Shown one piece after another: positions 18,603-29,605 of a DNA stretch of 64,000 nucleotides. Origin of the DNA: Oceanitalea sp047302425 (GTDB lineage Bacteria; Actinomycetota; Actinomycetes; Actinomycetales; Actinomycetaceae). Numbering within the stretch: position 1 is the first letter of the stretch; each line of letters starts with the position of its first letter. Below the pieces are notes generated by a model, which was not told the origin of the DNA, did no database searches, and was given only the letters and a program-made list of their open reading frames with translations. The position numbers were made by a program, and so were the translations under genes. Where the stretch lies: the NCBI RefSeq assembly GCF_047302425.1, contig NZ_CP154855.1, forward strand, positions 2,046,001-2,110,000, in the 5' to 3' direction.

Positions 18603-20663
18603 ATGGCCGACCCGTCCACCTACCGCCCGCGACCGTCCGACATCCCGACATCGCCCGGGGTCTACCGGTTCCGCGACGCGCACGGCCGGGTCATCTACGT
18701 CGGCAAGGCGAAGAACCTCCGTTCGCGGCTGGGCAGCTACTTCCAGGACATCGCGAACCTCCACCCGCGCACCCGGCAGATGGTGACGACGGCGGCCTCC
18801 GTCGAGTGGACGGTCGTCGAGACCGAGGTCGCCTCCCTCGCCCTGGAGTACTCCTGGATCAAGGAGTACGACCCCCGCTTCAACATCAAGTACCGCGACG
18901 ACAAGTCCTACCCCTACCTCGCGGTGACGATGTCCGAGACGGTGCCCCGCGCCATGGTCATGCGCGGCGCCCGGCGCAAGGGCAACCGCTACTTCGGCCC
19001 CTACGGCCACGCCTGGGCGATCCGCGAGACCGTCGACCTCATGCTCCGGGTCTTCCCCGTGCGCACGTGCTCCAACGGCGTGTACCGCCGGGCCGAGCGC
19101 TCGGGCCGGCCCTGCCTGCTCGGCTACATCGACAAGTGCTCCGCGCCCTGCGTCGGGCGCATCTCCGTGGAGGACCACCGCCGCCTCGCCGAGGACTTCT
19201 GCGCCTTCATGGGCGGCCAGACCCGCCCCTTCGTGCGCCGCCTCGAGAAGGAGATGAAGGAGGCGGCCGGCGAGCTCGACTTCGAGCGCGCGGCGCGCCT
19301 GCGCGACGACCTCGGTGCCTTGCAGCGCGTCGTCGAGAAGAACGAGGTCGTCCTGCCCGACGGGACGGACGCGGACGTCTTCGCGATGGCCTCCGACGAG
19401 CTCGAGGCCTCCGTCCAGGTCTTCCACGTCCGTGACGGCCGGGTCCGCGGCCAGCGCGGCTGGGTGGTGGAGAAGGTCGAGGAGGTGACCGACGCCGAGC
19501 TCGTCGAGCGGCTCCTCCAGCAGGTCTACGGGGACCTCGGCACCGACACGGAGGACGAGGCCGAGTCGGCGCGCACCTCCGCCGTCCCGCGCGAGGTGCT
19601 CGTGCCCGTCCTGCCCGCCGACCTCCCGCAGGTGACGGACTGGCTCAGCGGCCTGCGCGGCTCGGCGGTCTCGGTGCGGATCCCGCAGCGCGGCGACAAG
19701 CGCGCGCTCGCCCAGACCGTCCAGCGCAACGCCGAGCACGCCCTCGTGCTCCACAAGAGCCGGCGCGCCGGTGACCTCACGACCCGCTCCCAGGCGCTGG
19801 CCGACCTCGCCGAGGCCCTCGACCTCGAGGAGGCGCCGCTGCGCATCGAGTGCTACGACATCTCGCACACGCAGGGCACCCACCAGGTGGGCTCGATGGT
19901 CGTCTTCGAGGACGGCCTGCCGCGCAAGAACGCCTACCGGCGCTTCGTCGTCCGCGGCGTGGACGGCAGCGGGGCCCGGGACGACACCGAGGCGATCGCC
20001 GAGGTCCTCACCCGCCGCTTCCGCCACTACCGCTCCGCGCGCGAGGGCGCGGTGGACGACGACGGCAAGCCGCTGACCTCGGGTCCGGTCGACCCCGAGA
20101 CCGGGAAGCCGACCCGCTTCGCCTACCCGCCCAACCTCGTCGTCGTCGACGGCGGCCAGCCGCAGGTCGCCGCCGCGCAGCGGGTCTTCGAGGAGCTCGG
20201 CGTCGAGGACGTCGCCCTCGTGGGGCTCGCCAAGCGCCTGGAGGAGGTGTGGCTGCCGGGGGAGGACTTCCCGCTCGTGCTGCCCCGGACCAGCCCCGGG
20301 CTCTTCCTCCTCCAGCGGCTGCGCGACGAGGCCCACCGCTTCGCGATCACCGCCCACCGCAGCCGCCGCAGCAAGGCGATGACCAGGTCGGTCCTCGACG
20401 AGGTCCCCGGGCTCGGGCCCACCCGCGCCAAGGCGCTGCTCGACCACTTCGGCTCGGTGGCCGCCATGCGGAAGGCGACGGCGGAGGAGGTCGCCGCCGT
20501 CAAGGGCCTGGGCCCGCGCACCGCGCAGGCCGTCGTCGACGCCCTGCGGACCGCGCCCACGGCACCGACCGTGCCCACCGCCGAGGACGGCACCGGGGCC
20601 TCGCCGGAGGAGCCCGCCGGCGCCGAGGACGCGGACGGCGGCGGTCCCGGCCTGGCATCCTAG
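18603..20663 (+). CDS. uvrC: UvrABC excision nuclease subunit C
   Basis: Dual-incision nuclease of nucleotide excision repair, 686 residues. GIY-YIG domain (about 15-95) with SPGVYRFRD and VIYVGKAKNLRSRL; UVR domain near 210-250; central RNase H-like nuclease domain with CYDISHTQGTHQVGSMVVF near 420 and VVVDGGQPQV near 515; C-terminal helix-hairpin-helix pair (VPGLGPTRAKALL, VKGLGPRTAQAVV). The last 40 residues are a low-complexity Pro/Thr/Ala tail. ATG 18603 follows TAGGCT (18590-18595) by 7 nt. It begins the uvrC-rapZ-yvcK-whiA group that is conserved across actinobacteria. Confidence 0.97.
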   Translation: MADPSTYRPRPSDIPTSPGVYRFRDAHGRVIYVGKAKNLRSRLGSYFQDIANLHPRTRQMVTTAASVEWTVVETEVASLALEYSWIKEYDPRFNIKYRDDKSYPYLAVTMSETVPRAMVMRGARRKGNRYFGPYGHAWAIRETVDLMLRVFPVRTCSNGVYRRAERSGRPCLLGYIDKCSAPCVGRISVEDHRRLAEDFCAFMGGQTRPFVRRLEKEMKEAAGELDFERAARLRDDLGALQRVVEKNEVVLPDGTDADVFAMASDELEASVQVFHVRDGRVRGQRGWVVEKVEEVTDAELVERLLQQVYGDLGTDTEDEAESARTSAVPREVLVPVLPADLPQVTDWLSGLRGSAVSVRIPQRGDKRALAQTVQRNAEHALVLHKSRRAGDLTTRSQALADLAEALDLEEAPLRIECYDISHTQGTHQVGSMVVFEDGLPRKNAYRRFVVRGVDGSGARDDTEAIAEVLTRRFRHYRSAREGAVDDDGKPLTSGPVDPETGKPTRFAYPPNLVVVDGGQPQVAAAQRVFEELGVEDVALVGLAKRLEEVWLPGEDFPLVLPRTSPGLFLLQRLRDEAHRFAITAHRSRRSKAMTRSVLDEVPGLGPTRAKALLDHFGSVAAMRKATAEEVAAVKGLGPRTAQAVVDALRTAPTAPTVPTAEDGTGASPEEPAGAEDADGGGPGLAS

Positions 20664-20667
20664 AGGG

Positions 20668-21635
<968 letters not shown>

Positions 21636-21639
<4 letters not shown>

Positions 21640-22634
21640 GCGCCGAGCAGTGGCCGACGGCGGGCGCGCGGGGGCCGCGGGTCGTCGCCCTCGGTGGTGG
21701 GCACGGTCTGGCCGCGACCCTCGGGGCGCTGCGCCACGTGTGCAGCGCCCTCACCGCCGTCGTCACCGTCGCCGACGACGGCGGCTCCTCCGGCCGCCTG
21801 CGGCACGAGCTGGGCAAGCTCCCCCCGGGCGACCTGCGCATGGCGCTGTCCGCGCTGTGCGACGACTCCGAGTGGGGCCTGACCTGGCGCGACGTCCTCC
21901 AGCACCGCTTCAGCTCCGCGGGTCCGCTCGACGGCCACGCGCTGGGCAACCTCCTCATCGTCGCGCTGTGGGACCTGCTCGGTGACGAGGTCGCCGGCCT
22001 CGACTGGGTGGGCCGGCTGCTCGGCGCCCGCGGTCGCGTGCTGCCCATGGCCTCGGTCCCGCTCGACATCGAGGCGCGCGTGCGGATGGGCGCCTCGGAG
22101 CAGGAGCGCGTGGTCCGCGGGCAGTCCCGGGTCGCGGTGACGAGCGGGAACATCGGCTCGGTGCGGCTCATCCCCGAGGAGCCCCCCGCCCACCCGGAGG
22201 CGGTCCGGGCGGTGCGCGAGGCCGAGTGGGTCGTCCTCGGCCCGGGCTCCTGGTACACCTCCGTCATCCCGCACCTGCTCGTCCCCGAGCTCGCGCGGGC
22301 GATCGAGGAGACGGACGCGCGGCGAGCCGTCACCCTCAACCTCTCCGCCCAGCCGGGGGAGACCGAGGGCATGTCAGCCGCCGACCACCTCCACACGCTC
22401 CTCGAGCACGCGCCGGACCTGCGCATCGACGTCGTCATCGCCGACCCGGCCGCCGTCGAGGACATCGACGGCCTCCTCGCCACGGCGCGGGAGCTCGGTG
22501 CACGCGTGCTGCTGCGCCAGGTGAGCGCGGGCGACGGGACGCCCCGGCACGACCCGCTGCGGCTGGCCGCGGCCTACCGGGACGCCTTCGACGGCGTGCT
22601 GGGTGATGTGGGGGAGGCCACGGGAGCAGGGTGA
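21636..22634 (+). CDS. yvcK: Gluconeogenesis factor YvcK/CofD-like
   Basis: A 332-residue protein of the CofD/YvcK superfamily that binds UDP-sugars and supports cell shape and growth on gluconeogenic carbon. Signatures: VVALGGGHGLAATLGALR (near 15-32), VTVADDGGSSGRLR (near 45), LPPGDLR, GHALGNLLI near 105, and VLGPGSWYTSVIPHLLV near 205. GTG 21636 overlaps the rapZ stop in GTGA, indicating translational coupling. A hairpin (22668-22689, one bulge) lies in the 90-nt gap before whiA and may partly terminate. Confidence 0.94.
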
Positions 22635-22725
22635 GGATCGCGCCGCAGGGCATGAGAAGGTGCAGGCTGGCCCCCGTGCGGGGGCCCAGGGACGAGGGAG
22701 CACGGTGAGTGGGAGGAAGTCGGCC

Positions 22726-23706
22726 ATGTCGCTGACGGCGTCCGTCAAGGACGAGCTGGCCCGGCTGCAGGTGGACAAGATGTCCGCCCGCAAGGCCGAG
22801 GTCGCTGCCATGCTGCGCTTCGCGGGCGGGCTGCACATCATCTCCGGGCGCATCGTCATCGAGGCCGAGCTCGACGTCGGCGTCGCCGCCCGGCGCCTGC
22901 GCCAGGCGATGGCGGAGCTCTACGGCCACTCGAGCGACGTCGTCGTCGTCTCCGGCGGTGGTCTCAAGCGGGGCAACCGCTACGTCGTGCGCGTCGTCAA
23001 GGACGGCGAGTCCCTCGCCCGCCAGACCGGCCTGCTCGACGGCCGCGGCCGCCCCGTGCGCGGCCTGCCCCCGGGCGTCGTGTCCGGCGGTGTCGGTGAG
23101 GCCGTGGCCGCGTGGCGCGGGGCCTTCCTCGCGCGCGGCTCGCTCACCGAGCCCGGCCGCTCCTCGGCCCTCGAGATCACCTGCCCCGGGCCCGAGGCCG
23201 CCCTCGCGCTCGTCGGCGCGGCCCGCCGGATGGACGTGTCCGCCAAGGCGCGCGAGGTGCGCGGCGTCGACCGCGTCGTCGTCCGCGACGGTGACGACAT
23301 CTCCGCGATCCTCGCCCGGATGGGCGCGCACGACACCGTGCTCACCTGGGAGGAGCGACGCACCCGCCGCGAGGTGCGTGGCACGGCGAACCGCCTGGCC
23401 AACTTCGACGACGCGAACCTGCGCCGCTCGGCGCGCGCCGCGGTCGCCGCCGGCGCACGCGTCGAGCGCGCCTTCGAGATCCTCGGCGAGGGCGTCCCCG
23501 ACCACCTCCTCCAGGCCGGCCAGTTGCGTCTCGCGCACAAGCAGGCGAGCCTCGAGGAGCTCGGGGCGCTGTCCGACCCGCCGCTGACGAAGGACGCGAT
23601 CGCCGGCCGGATCCGGCGGCTGCTAGCCATGGCGGACAAGCGTGCCCACGAGCTCGGGATCGGTGACACCGAGGCCGTGCTGACCCCGGACATGTACGAC
23701 CTCTGA
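22726..23706 (+). CDS. whiA: Sporulation/cell-division regulator WhiA
   Basis: DNA-binding regulator with a degenerate LAGLIDADG homing-endonuclease domain (about 1-200) and a C-terminal helix-turn-helix (about 230-310); 326 residues. Highly conserved blocks are ARKAEVAAMLRFAGGLHI, IEAELDVGVAARRLR, RGAFLARGSLTEPGRSSAL and ANFDDANLRRSARAAVAAGA. In Streptomyces WhiA co-activates FtsZ genes with WhiB; here it is present without visible sporulation genes, as in many non-sporulating actinobacteria. ATG 22726 was chosen by homology and GGGAGGAAG upstream; GTG 22705, behind GAGGGAG, is an alternative adding seven residues. Confidence 0.95.
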   Translation: MSLTASVKDELARLQVDKMSARKAEVAAMLRFAGGLHIISGRIVIEAELDVGVAARRLRQAMAELYGHSSDVVVVSGGGLKRGNRYVVRVVKDGESLARQTGLLDGRGRPVRGLPPGVVSGGVGEAVAAWRGAFLARGSLTEPGRSSALEITCPGPEAALALVGAARRMDVSAKAREVRGVDRVVVRDGDDISAILARMGAHDTVLTWEERRTRREVRGTANRLANFDDANLRRSARAAVAAGARVERAFEILGEGVPDHLLQAGQLRLAHKQASLEELGALSDPPLTKDAIAGRIRRLLAMADKRAHELGIGDTEAVLTPDMYDL

Positions 23707-23815
23707 GCCCGCGCGTGAACCGCGTCACGCTCGGCGGCGGGCGGTTCGCCCAGAGCGGACGGATCGCCGGTGTCCACGTCGGACCTACGTCCCTGCGGCC
23801 CCTTTTGTCCCGGTG

Positions 23816-23927
23816 TAGGTTTGGTGGTGCTGGCGGCCCAGTCCCCACGGCGGGCCCGCCACAGCGCCCCTCAGGCGCTACTTCCGCAGTCGACTTGTGT
23901 GTGCGCCGAGCGGCGCACTAGAGGAGG
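23816..23927 (+). promoter_or_regulatory. gap leader: -10 box and hairpin ahead of the ribosome site
   Basis: TAGGTT (23816-23821) is a plausible -10 box; a good -35 is not evident. The resulting leader of about 105 nt ends in GTGCGCC-gagc-GGCGCAC (23901-23918), a perfect 7-bp hairpin. Only TA separates it from the strong GAGGAGG (23921-23927). Confidence 0.4.
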
Positions 23928-23932
23928 ACATA

Positions 23933-24940
<1,008 letters not shown>

Positions 24941-24966
24941 GGCACCGCCTCCCGCAGTGAACACGG

Positions 24967-25001
24967 ACGTCCGCGTGCCGCCGAACGCGGCACGCGGACG
25001 T
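24967..25001 (+). terminator. Intercistronic hairpin between gap and pgk
   Basis: A 15-bp stem (24967-24981 with 24987-25001) with a 5-nt loop lies 26 bases after the gap stop. It could end most gap transcripts or act as an attenuator or processing site in a gap-pgk-tpiA operon. Confidence 0.65.
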
Positions 25002-25032
25002 TCGTGCGTCCGGACCCTTCCCTAGGAGAGCC

Positions 25033-26223
25033 ATGAAGACCATCGACACCCTGGGCGACCTGCGCGGCAAGCGCGTCCTCGTCCGCTCCGACTTCAACGT
25101 CCCGCTCGACGGGACGACGATCACCGACGACGGCCGCATCCGCGCCGCCCTGCCGACCCTCAACGCCCTGCTCGACGCCGGCGCGAAGGTCATCGTCACC
25201 GCGCACCTCGGCCGCCCCAAGGGCGCCCCGGAGCCCAAGTACTCCCTCGCCCCGGTCGCCAAGCGGCTCGGCGAGCTCCTCGACCGCGAGGTGCTGCTCG
25301 CCGAGGACACCGTCGGTGAGGACGCCAAGGCCAAGGCCCAGTACATCGAGCCCGGGCAGGTGCTCCTCCTCGAGAACATCCGCTTCGACGCCCGCGAGAC
25401 CTCCAAGGACGAGGCCGAGCGCGGCGCGCTGGCCGACGAGCTCGCGGCCCTCGCCGACGCCTACGTCTCCGACGGCTTCGGCGTCGTCCACCGCAAGCAG
25501 GCCAGCGTCTACGACGTCGCCCAGCGCCTCCCGCACGCGGCCGGCACCCTCGTCTTCAAGGAGATCGACTCCCTGAGCAGGGCGACCGGCGACCCGGAGC
25601 GGCCCTACGTCGTCGTCCTCGGCGGCTCGAAGGTCTCCGACAAGCTCGGCGTCATCGGCAACCTCCTCACCAAGGCCGACCGCCTCCTCATCGGCGGCGG
25701 CATGGTCTTCACCTTCCTCGCGGCCAAGGGCTACGACGTCGGCACCTCCCTCCTCGAGGAGGACCAGGTCGAGACCGTCAAGGGCTACCTGCGCGACGCG
25801 GAGGCCAACGGCGTCGAGATCGTCCTGCCTACCGACATCGTCGTGGCGCCGGAGTTCAAGGCCGACGCCCCCGCGACCGTCGTCCCCGCCGACGCGATCC
25901 CCGCCGACCAGATGGGCCTGGACATCGGCCCCGAGTCCGGCCGCCTCTTCGCCGAGAAGATCGCCGACGCGAAGACCGTCGTGTGGAACGGCCCGATGGG
26001 TGTCTTCGAGTTCGACGCCTTCTCCGCCGGCACCAAGGCCGTCGCGCAGGCCATGCAGGACGCCGCGGGCTTCACCATCGTCGGCGGTGGCGACTCCGCC
26101 GCGGCCGTCCGCGTCCTCGGCTTCGACGAGTCGAAGTTCGACCACATCTCCACCGGTGGCGGCGCCAGCCTCGAGTTCCTCGAGGGCAAGGTCCTGCCCG
26201 GCGTCGCGGTTCTGGAAGACTGA
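25033..26223 (+). CDS. pgk: Phosphoglycerate kinase
   Basis: Transfers phosphate from 1,3-bisphosphoglycerate to ADP in glycolysis; 396 residues, full length. N-terminal substrate-binding motif VLVRSDFNVPLD is near 15-26 and TAHLGRPKG near 55; nucleotide-binding motifs VVLGGSKVSDKLGVI near 195 and FTIVGGGDSAAAV near 350. AGGAG lies just before ATG 25033. tpiA begins 4 nt after the stop, so the two are surely co-transcribed. Confidence 0.97.
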   Translation: MKTIDTLGDLRGKRVLVRSDFNVPLDGTTITDDGRIRAALPTLNALLDAGAKVIVTAHLGRPKGAPEPKYSLAPVAKRLGELLDREVLLAEDTVGEDAKAKAQYIEPGQVLLLENIRFDARETSKDEAERGALADELAALADAYVSDGFGVVHRKQASVYDVAQRLPHAAGTLVFKEIDSLSRATGDPERPYVVVLGGSKVSDKLGVIGNLLTKADRLLIGGGMVFTFLAAKGYDVGTSLLEEDQVETVKGYLRDAEANGVEIVLPTDIVVAPEFKADAPATVVPADAIPADQMGLDIGPESGRLFAEKIADAKTVVWNGPMGVFEFDAFSAGTKAVAQAMQDAAGFTIVGGGDSAAAVRVLGFDESKFDHISTGGGASLEFLEGKVLPGVAVLED

Positions 26224-26227
26224 GCCC

Positions 26228-27013
26228 ATGACCAACCGCACCCCGCTCATGGCGGGCAACTGGAAGATGAACCTCGACCACCACGAGGCCACCCACCTCG
26301 TGCAGAAGCTCGCCTGGGAGCTCAAGGACAAGGAGCACGACTACTCGGCCGTCGAGGTCGTCGTCGTCCCGCCCTTCACCGACCTGCGCTCCGTGCAGAC
26401 CCTCGTGGACGGCGACAAGCTCGAGGTCCGCTACGGCGCCCAGGACGTCTCCGCGCACGAGAAGGGCGCCTACACCGGCGAGATCTCCGCGGCGATGCTC
26501 GCCAAGCTCGGCGTGAGCTACGCCGTCGTCGGGCACTCCGAGCGTCGGCAGTACCACGCCGAGGACGACGCCCTCGTCGGGGCGAAGGCCAAGGCTGCCC
26601 TGGCGCACGGGATCGTCCCGATCATCTGCGTCGGTGAGGGGCTCGACGTCCGCCAGGCCGGCGAGCAGGTGTCCTACACCCTCGCGCAGGTCGACGGCGC
26701 CTACGCCGGGCTCGACGCGGAGGCTGCCGCCAAGACGGTCATCGCCTACGAGCCCGTGTGGGCCATCGGCACCGGCGAGGTCGCCACCCCCGAGGACGCG
26801 CAGGAGGTCTGCGGCGCGATCCGCGGCCGCCTCGCCGAGCTCTACAGCCAGGAGGTCGCCGACTCCGTCCGCGTCCTCTACGGCGGCTCGGTGAAGTCCG
26901 GGAACGTCGCCTCGATCATGGCCAAGGAGGACGTCGACGGCGCCCTCGTCGGGGGCGCCAGCCTCCAGGCCGAGGAGTTCGCGGCGATCGTCCGCTACCA
27001 GCAGCACGCCTGA
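26228..27013 (+). CDS. tpiA: Triosephosphate isomerase
   Basis: Interconverts dihydroxyacetone phosphate and glyceraldehyde 3-phosphate; 261 residues in a TIM barrel. Catalytic residues are Lys in AGNWKMN (near 12), His in VVGHSERRQ (near 100) and Glu in AYEPVWAIGTG (near 173). The phosphate loop YGGSVKSGN is near 218. It starts 4 nt downstream of the pgk stop; the longer frame inside pgk is not the gene. A perfect 17-bp hairpin ends the gap-pgk-tpiA block. Confidence 0.97.
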   Translation: MTNRTPLMAGNWKMNLDHHEATHLVQKLAWELKDKEHDYSAVEVVVVPPFTDLRSVQTLVDGDKLEVRYGAQDVSAHEKGAYTGEISAAMLAKLGVSYAVVGHSERRQYHAEDDALVGAKAKAALAHGIVPIICVGEGLDVRQAGEQVSYTLAQVDGAYAGLDAEAAAKTVIAYEPVWAIGTGEVATPEDAQEVCGAIRGRLAELYSQEVADSVRVLYGGSVKSGNVASIMAKEDVDGALVGGASLQAEEFAAIVRYQQHA

Positions 27014-27019
27014 CGCTCA

Positions 27020-27055
27020 GCCACGGTCCCCGGGTGCACGCACCCGGGGACCGTG
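27020..27055 (+). terminator. Terminator after tpiA
   Basis: A perfect 17-bp stem (27020-27036 with 27039-27055) begins 7 bases after the tpiA stop. The loop is only 2 nt if fully paired. Confidence 0.8.
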
Positions 27056-27158
27056 GCGTGTCGACGTCCAAGGTGGTCCGCGACGTGCGCGTCATCACCT
27101 ATCCTTGACGAGTTGCGGCCCTGGCCGCCCGCCCGACACCGAAAGGAGCCTCCGGCTC

Positions 27159-27401
27159 GTGGATGCCCTCCGGATCATTCTCGAGGTGCTGCTGGTCCTC
27201 ACCAGCATCTTCCTCATCCTGTCCATCCTCATGCACAAGGGGAAGGGCGGTGGCCTCTCGGACATGTTCGGCGGCGGGATCAGCTCCTCGATCGGCTCCT
27301 CCGGGGTCGCCGAGCGCAACCTCAACCGCATCACGATCGGGATCTCCGTCCTCTGGGCGACGGCCATCATCCTGCTCGGTCTCATGCAGCGATTCGTCTG
27401 A
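27159..27401 (+). CDS. secG: Preprotein translocase subunit SecG
   Basis: Small membrane component of the SecYEG protein-export channel; 80 residues with two transmembrane helices (about 5-25 and 58-77). They are joined by the conserved cytoplasmic loop MHKGKGGGLSDMFGGG. The GTG at 27159 is behind AAAGGAG; the longer frame adds residues with no family match. TATCCT (27100-27105) is a candidate -10. rbpA follows after 16 nt and is probably co-transcribed. Confidence 0.93.
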   Translation: MDALRIILEVLLVLTSIFLILSILMHKGKGGGLSDMFGGGISSSIGSSGVAERNLNRITIGISVLWATAIILLGLMQRFV

Positions 27402-27417
27402 GCGGGGAGAACGAACC

Positions 27418-27774
27418 ATGGCTGGAGGAAGTGCGATCCGCGGGTCCCGCGTCGGAGCGGGCCCCATGGGCGAGGCCGAGCGCGGCGAGGCCGCCCCTCG
27501 TATCCGGATGTCCTACTGGTGCGCCAACGGGCACGAGACGAGCCCCAGCTTCGCCAAGGAGCCGGAGATCGTCATCCCCGAGACGTGGGACTGCCCGCGC
27601 TGCGGGCTGCCCGCCGGCCAGGACCGGGACGCCCCGCCGGAGCCCCCGCGCAACGAGCCGTACAAGACCCACCTCGCGTACGTGAAGGAGCGTCGCACCG
27701 ACGCCGACGGCGAGGCCCTCCTCGAGGAGGCGCTCACCGCCCTCCGCGAACGCCGCGGCGGCTCCACCCGCTAG
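27418..27774 (+). CDS. rbpA: RNA polymerase-binding protein RbpA
   Basis: Actinobacteria-specific protein that binds RNA polymerase and the principal sigma factor and stabilises open complexes; 118 residues. The core is RMSYWCANGHETSPSFA (near 30-46) and ETWDCPRCGLPAG (near 54-66), with paired cysteines of the zinc-binding-type fold. EPYKTHLAYVKERR follows, then the C-terminal sigma-interacting helix. It lies 16 nt after secG. A strong hairpin follows the gene. Confidence 0.95.
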   Translation: MAGGSAIRGSRVGAGPMGEAERGEAAPRIRMSYWCANGHETSPSFAKEPEIVIPETWDCPRCGLPAGQDRDAPPEPPRNEPYKTHLAYVKERRTDADGEALLEEALTALRERRGGSTR

Positions 27775-27791
27775 CAGCACCCCCGCACGCA

Positions 27792-27829
27792 CCGAGAGCC
27801 GGATCCTCCACGGAGGATCCGGCTCTCGG
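27792..27829. terminator. Bidirectional terminator between rbpA and pgl
   Basis: A perfect 18-bp stem (27792-27809 with 27812-27829) and a 2-nt loop. Its right arm is the tail module of the 18-bp repeat array next to it, and its left arm is an inverted copy of that tail. Confidence 0.8.
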
Positions 27830-27865
27830 CATTAACTGTGCTGTCGGCGGTAACTGTGCTCTCGG
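27812..27865 (-). repeat. 18-bp repeat array, copy B (2 units plus tail)
   Basis: Read on the minus strand: CCGAGAGCACAGTTACCG (27865-27848), CCGACAGCACAGTTAATG (27847-27830) and tail CCGAGAGCCGGATCCTCC (27829-27812), all in an exact 18-nt register. It lies directly downstream of the minus-strand pgl gene, in the sense direction. Confidence 0.88.
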
Positions 27866-27885
27866 CGGATGAGGGGTGGCCCGGG

Positions 27886-28662
27886 TCAGGGGAGGGCGGA
27901 CGTCGCGGCGAGGTCGACGAGCCAGAGGGTGCGGCCCGCAGCCTGGACGCGGCCGGCGGGGACGGACTCGCCGTCGCCGGTGCCACCCTGCTCCTCGGGC
28001 AGCGACGTCCCGGCCAGCGCGGCGGCCACCGCGGGCGCCTTGCCCTCACCCGACACGACGAGCCACACCTGGTGCGCCGCGTTCAGCGTCGGCAGGGTGA
28101 GGCTGACGCGCTCGGGCGGGGGCTTGGGGGAGTCGGGCTCGGCGAGGGCGCCGAGGGACTCCTCGGCGAGGCTCGGCCGGCCGGGGAAGAGGGAGGCGAC
28201 GTGCCCGTCCGGCCCCATCCCGAGGAGGACGACGGCGATCTCCGGCACCGTGGCGCCCGGCGCGGCGTACCGCGCCAGCTCCTCGGTGTACGCACGCGCA
28301 GCGGCGTCGACGTCGGCCACCGAGTCGGGGCCGGGGACGGCGTGGACGTGCTCGGGCCGCAGCGGCAGGTGGTCGAGGAGCGCCGCGGCGGCGTCGACGT
28401 CGTTGCGGTCCTCGTGGCCCGCGGGCACGAAGCGCTCGTCGCCCCACCACACGTGGACCGAGCCCCAGTCGACGGCGTCACGCAGCGGGTCGGCCGCCAC
28501 GGCGCGCAGGACGTCGACGAGGATGCTGCCGCCGGTGAGGGCGACGTGCACCGGCGTGGACACCGACTGCGCGTCGACGAGCGCGAGGAGGAAGCGGGCC
28601 GCCGTCGCCCGGGCGAGGAGCTCGCCGTCCGGGTGGACGACGACGGGGGCGTGCGTGCTCAT
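27886..28662 (-). CDS. pgl: 6-phosphogluconolactonase
   Basis: Hydrolyses 6-phosphogluconolactone, the second step of the oxidative pentose phosphate pathway; 258 residues. Family motifs: VALTGGSILVDVLRAV (near 42), VWWGDERFVPAGHEDRN (near 73-89) and VLLGMGPDGHVASLFPG (near 145-161). ATG 28662 overlaps the opcA stop by 4 nt (ATGA), so translation is coupled. It is the last gene of the tkt-tal-pgi-zwf-opcA-pgl operon. Confidence 0.95.
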   Translation of the reverse strand: MSTHAPVVVHPDGELLARATAARFLLALVDAQSVSTPVHVALTGGSILVDVLRAVAADPLRDAVDWGSVHVWWGDERFVPAGHEDRNDVDAAAALLDHLPLRPEHVHAVPGPDSVADVDAAARAYTEELARYAAPGATVPEIAVVLLGMGPDGHVASLFPGRPSLAEESLGALAEPDSPKPPPERVSLTLPTLNAAHQVWLVVSGEGKAPAVAAALAGTSLPEEQGGTGDGESVPAGRVQAAGRTLWLVDLAATSALP

Positions 28663-29594
28663 GAGCGGACCTCCGCGGGGACGACGAGGGGGAGCCCGCG
28701 CGTGAGCGCCCGACCGTAGGTCTCGTCGGCGTCGAGCCGGCGCAGCTCCTCGGTGAGGCAGTCGGCGATCGTGCGCTCGGGCAGGTTGATGCGCTGGTCG
28801 ATGCGGCCGGGCCGGCTGAGGAAGGCGACGCTCGTGCCGGGCGTGCGGCGCAGGGTGATCGGGCCGGGCTCGCGCTCGAGGTCGATCCGGGTGACGGCGG
28901 TGGACTCCTCGACGCCGATCTCCACCGGCACGCCGAGGGAGTCGGCGAGCCACGCGGCGAGCATGTACACCGAGGGGCGGCCGGCCGCACCGGTCACCCG
29001 GGCCGAGGTGATCGGCGCGTGGGGCGGCTCGTCGAGGGTCGCGGCGAGCAGCCCGCGCCACAGCGTCACCCGGGCCCACGCGAGGTCGGTGTCGCCGGGG
29101 GCGTAGCCCGGCGCGAGGGAGTGGAGCGTGGCGAGCGGGTCGGCGGAGGCGGTGACGTCGGTGATCCGGCGCTGCGCCATCGCGCCCAGCGGGTCGCGGC
29201 TCGGCTCGGCGGGCGGCTGACCGGTCCACCACACGACGATCGGCGCGTCCGGCAGCAGAAGGGGCATGACGAGCGTGTCGACCGCGTCGGCCGGTTCGCC
29301 GTTGGGCTGGAGGATGACGACCTCGCTCAGCCCGGCGTCCCCGCCCACGCGGATCTCGGCGTCGATGCTCGCCGGCCCCTCGCCGTCCTGCGGGACGACG
29401 GCGATGATCCGGCAGGGGTGCTCCCGGGAGGCGCCGTTGGCGGCGCGGATCCCGTGCTCGGCGCCGTCGAGGTCGTCGGCGACGATGATGAGGGTGAGCA
29501 CCCGGGTGAAGGTGTTGGCGCCGCTCGAGCGGCGCATGGAGGCGAGGCGGTTGCTGACCGCGGCCGCCGTCGTCGCGTGCATCGTGGTGATCAT
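28659..29594 (-). CDS. opcA: Glucose-6-phosphate dehydrogenase assembly protein OpcA
   Basis: A 311-residue protein required for activity or assembly of glucose-6-phosphate dehydrogenase in cyanobacteria and actinobacteria. The family blocks TLIIVADDLDGAEHGIRAAN, PLLLPDAPIVVWW, AWARVTLWRGLLAATLD and SVYMLAAWLADSLG are visible. ATG 29594 is 11 nt after the zwf stop. It overlaps pgl by 4 nt. Confidence 0.93.
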   Translation of the reverse strand: MITTMHATTAAAVSNRLASMRRSSGANTFTRVLTLIIVADDLDGAEHGIRAANGASREHPCRIIAVVPQDGEGPASIDAEIRVGGDAGLSEVVILQPNGEPADAVDTLVMPLLLPDAPIVVWWTGQPPAEPSRDPLGAMAQRRITDVTASADPLATLHSLAPGYAPGDTDLAWARVTLWRGLLAATLDEPPHAPITSARVTGAAGRPSVYMLAAWLADSLGVPVEIGVEESTAVTRIDLEREPGPITLRRTPGTSVAFLSRPGRIDQRINLPERTIADCLTEELRRLDADETYGRALTRGLPLVVPAEVRS

Positions 29595-29605
29595 GCTCGT
29601 CTCCT

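Noticed and set aside
22668..22689. A full terminator between yvcK and whiA
   Set aside because: The stem has a bulge and no T-tract, and the rapZ-yvcK-whiA group is usually co-transcribed; it is mentioned only under yvcK.
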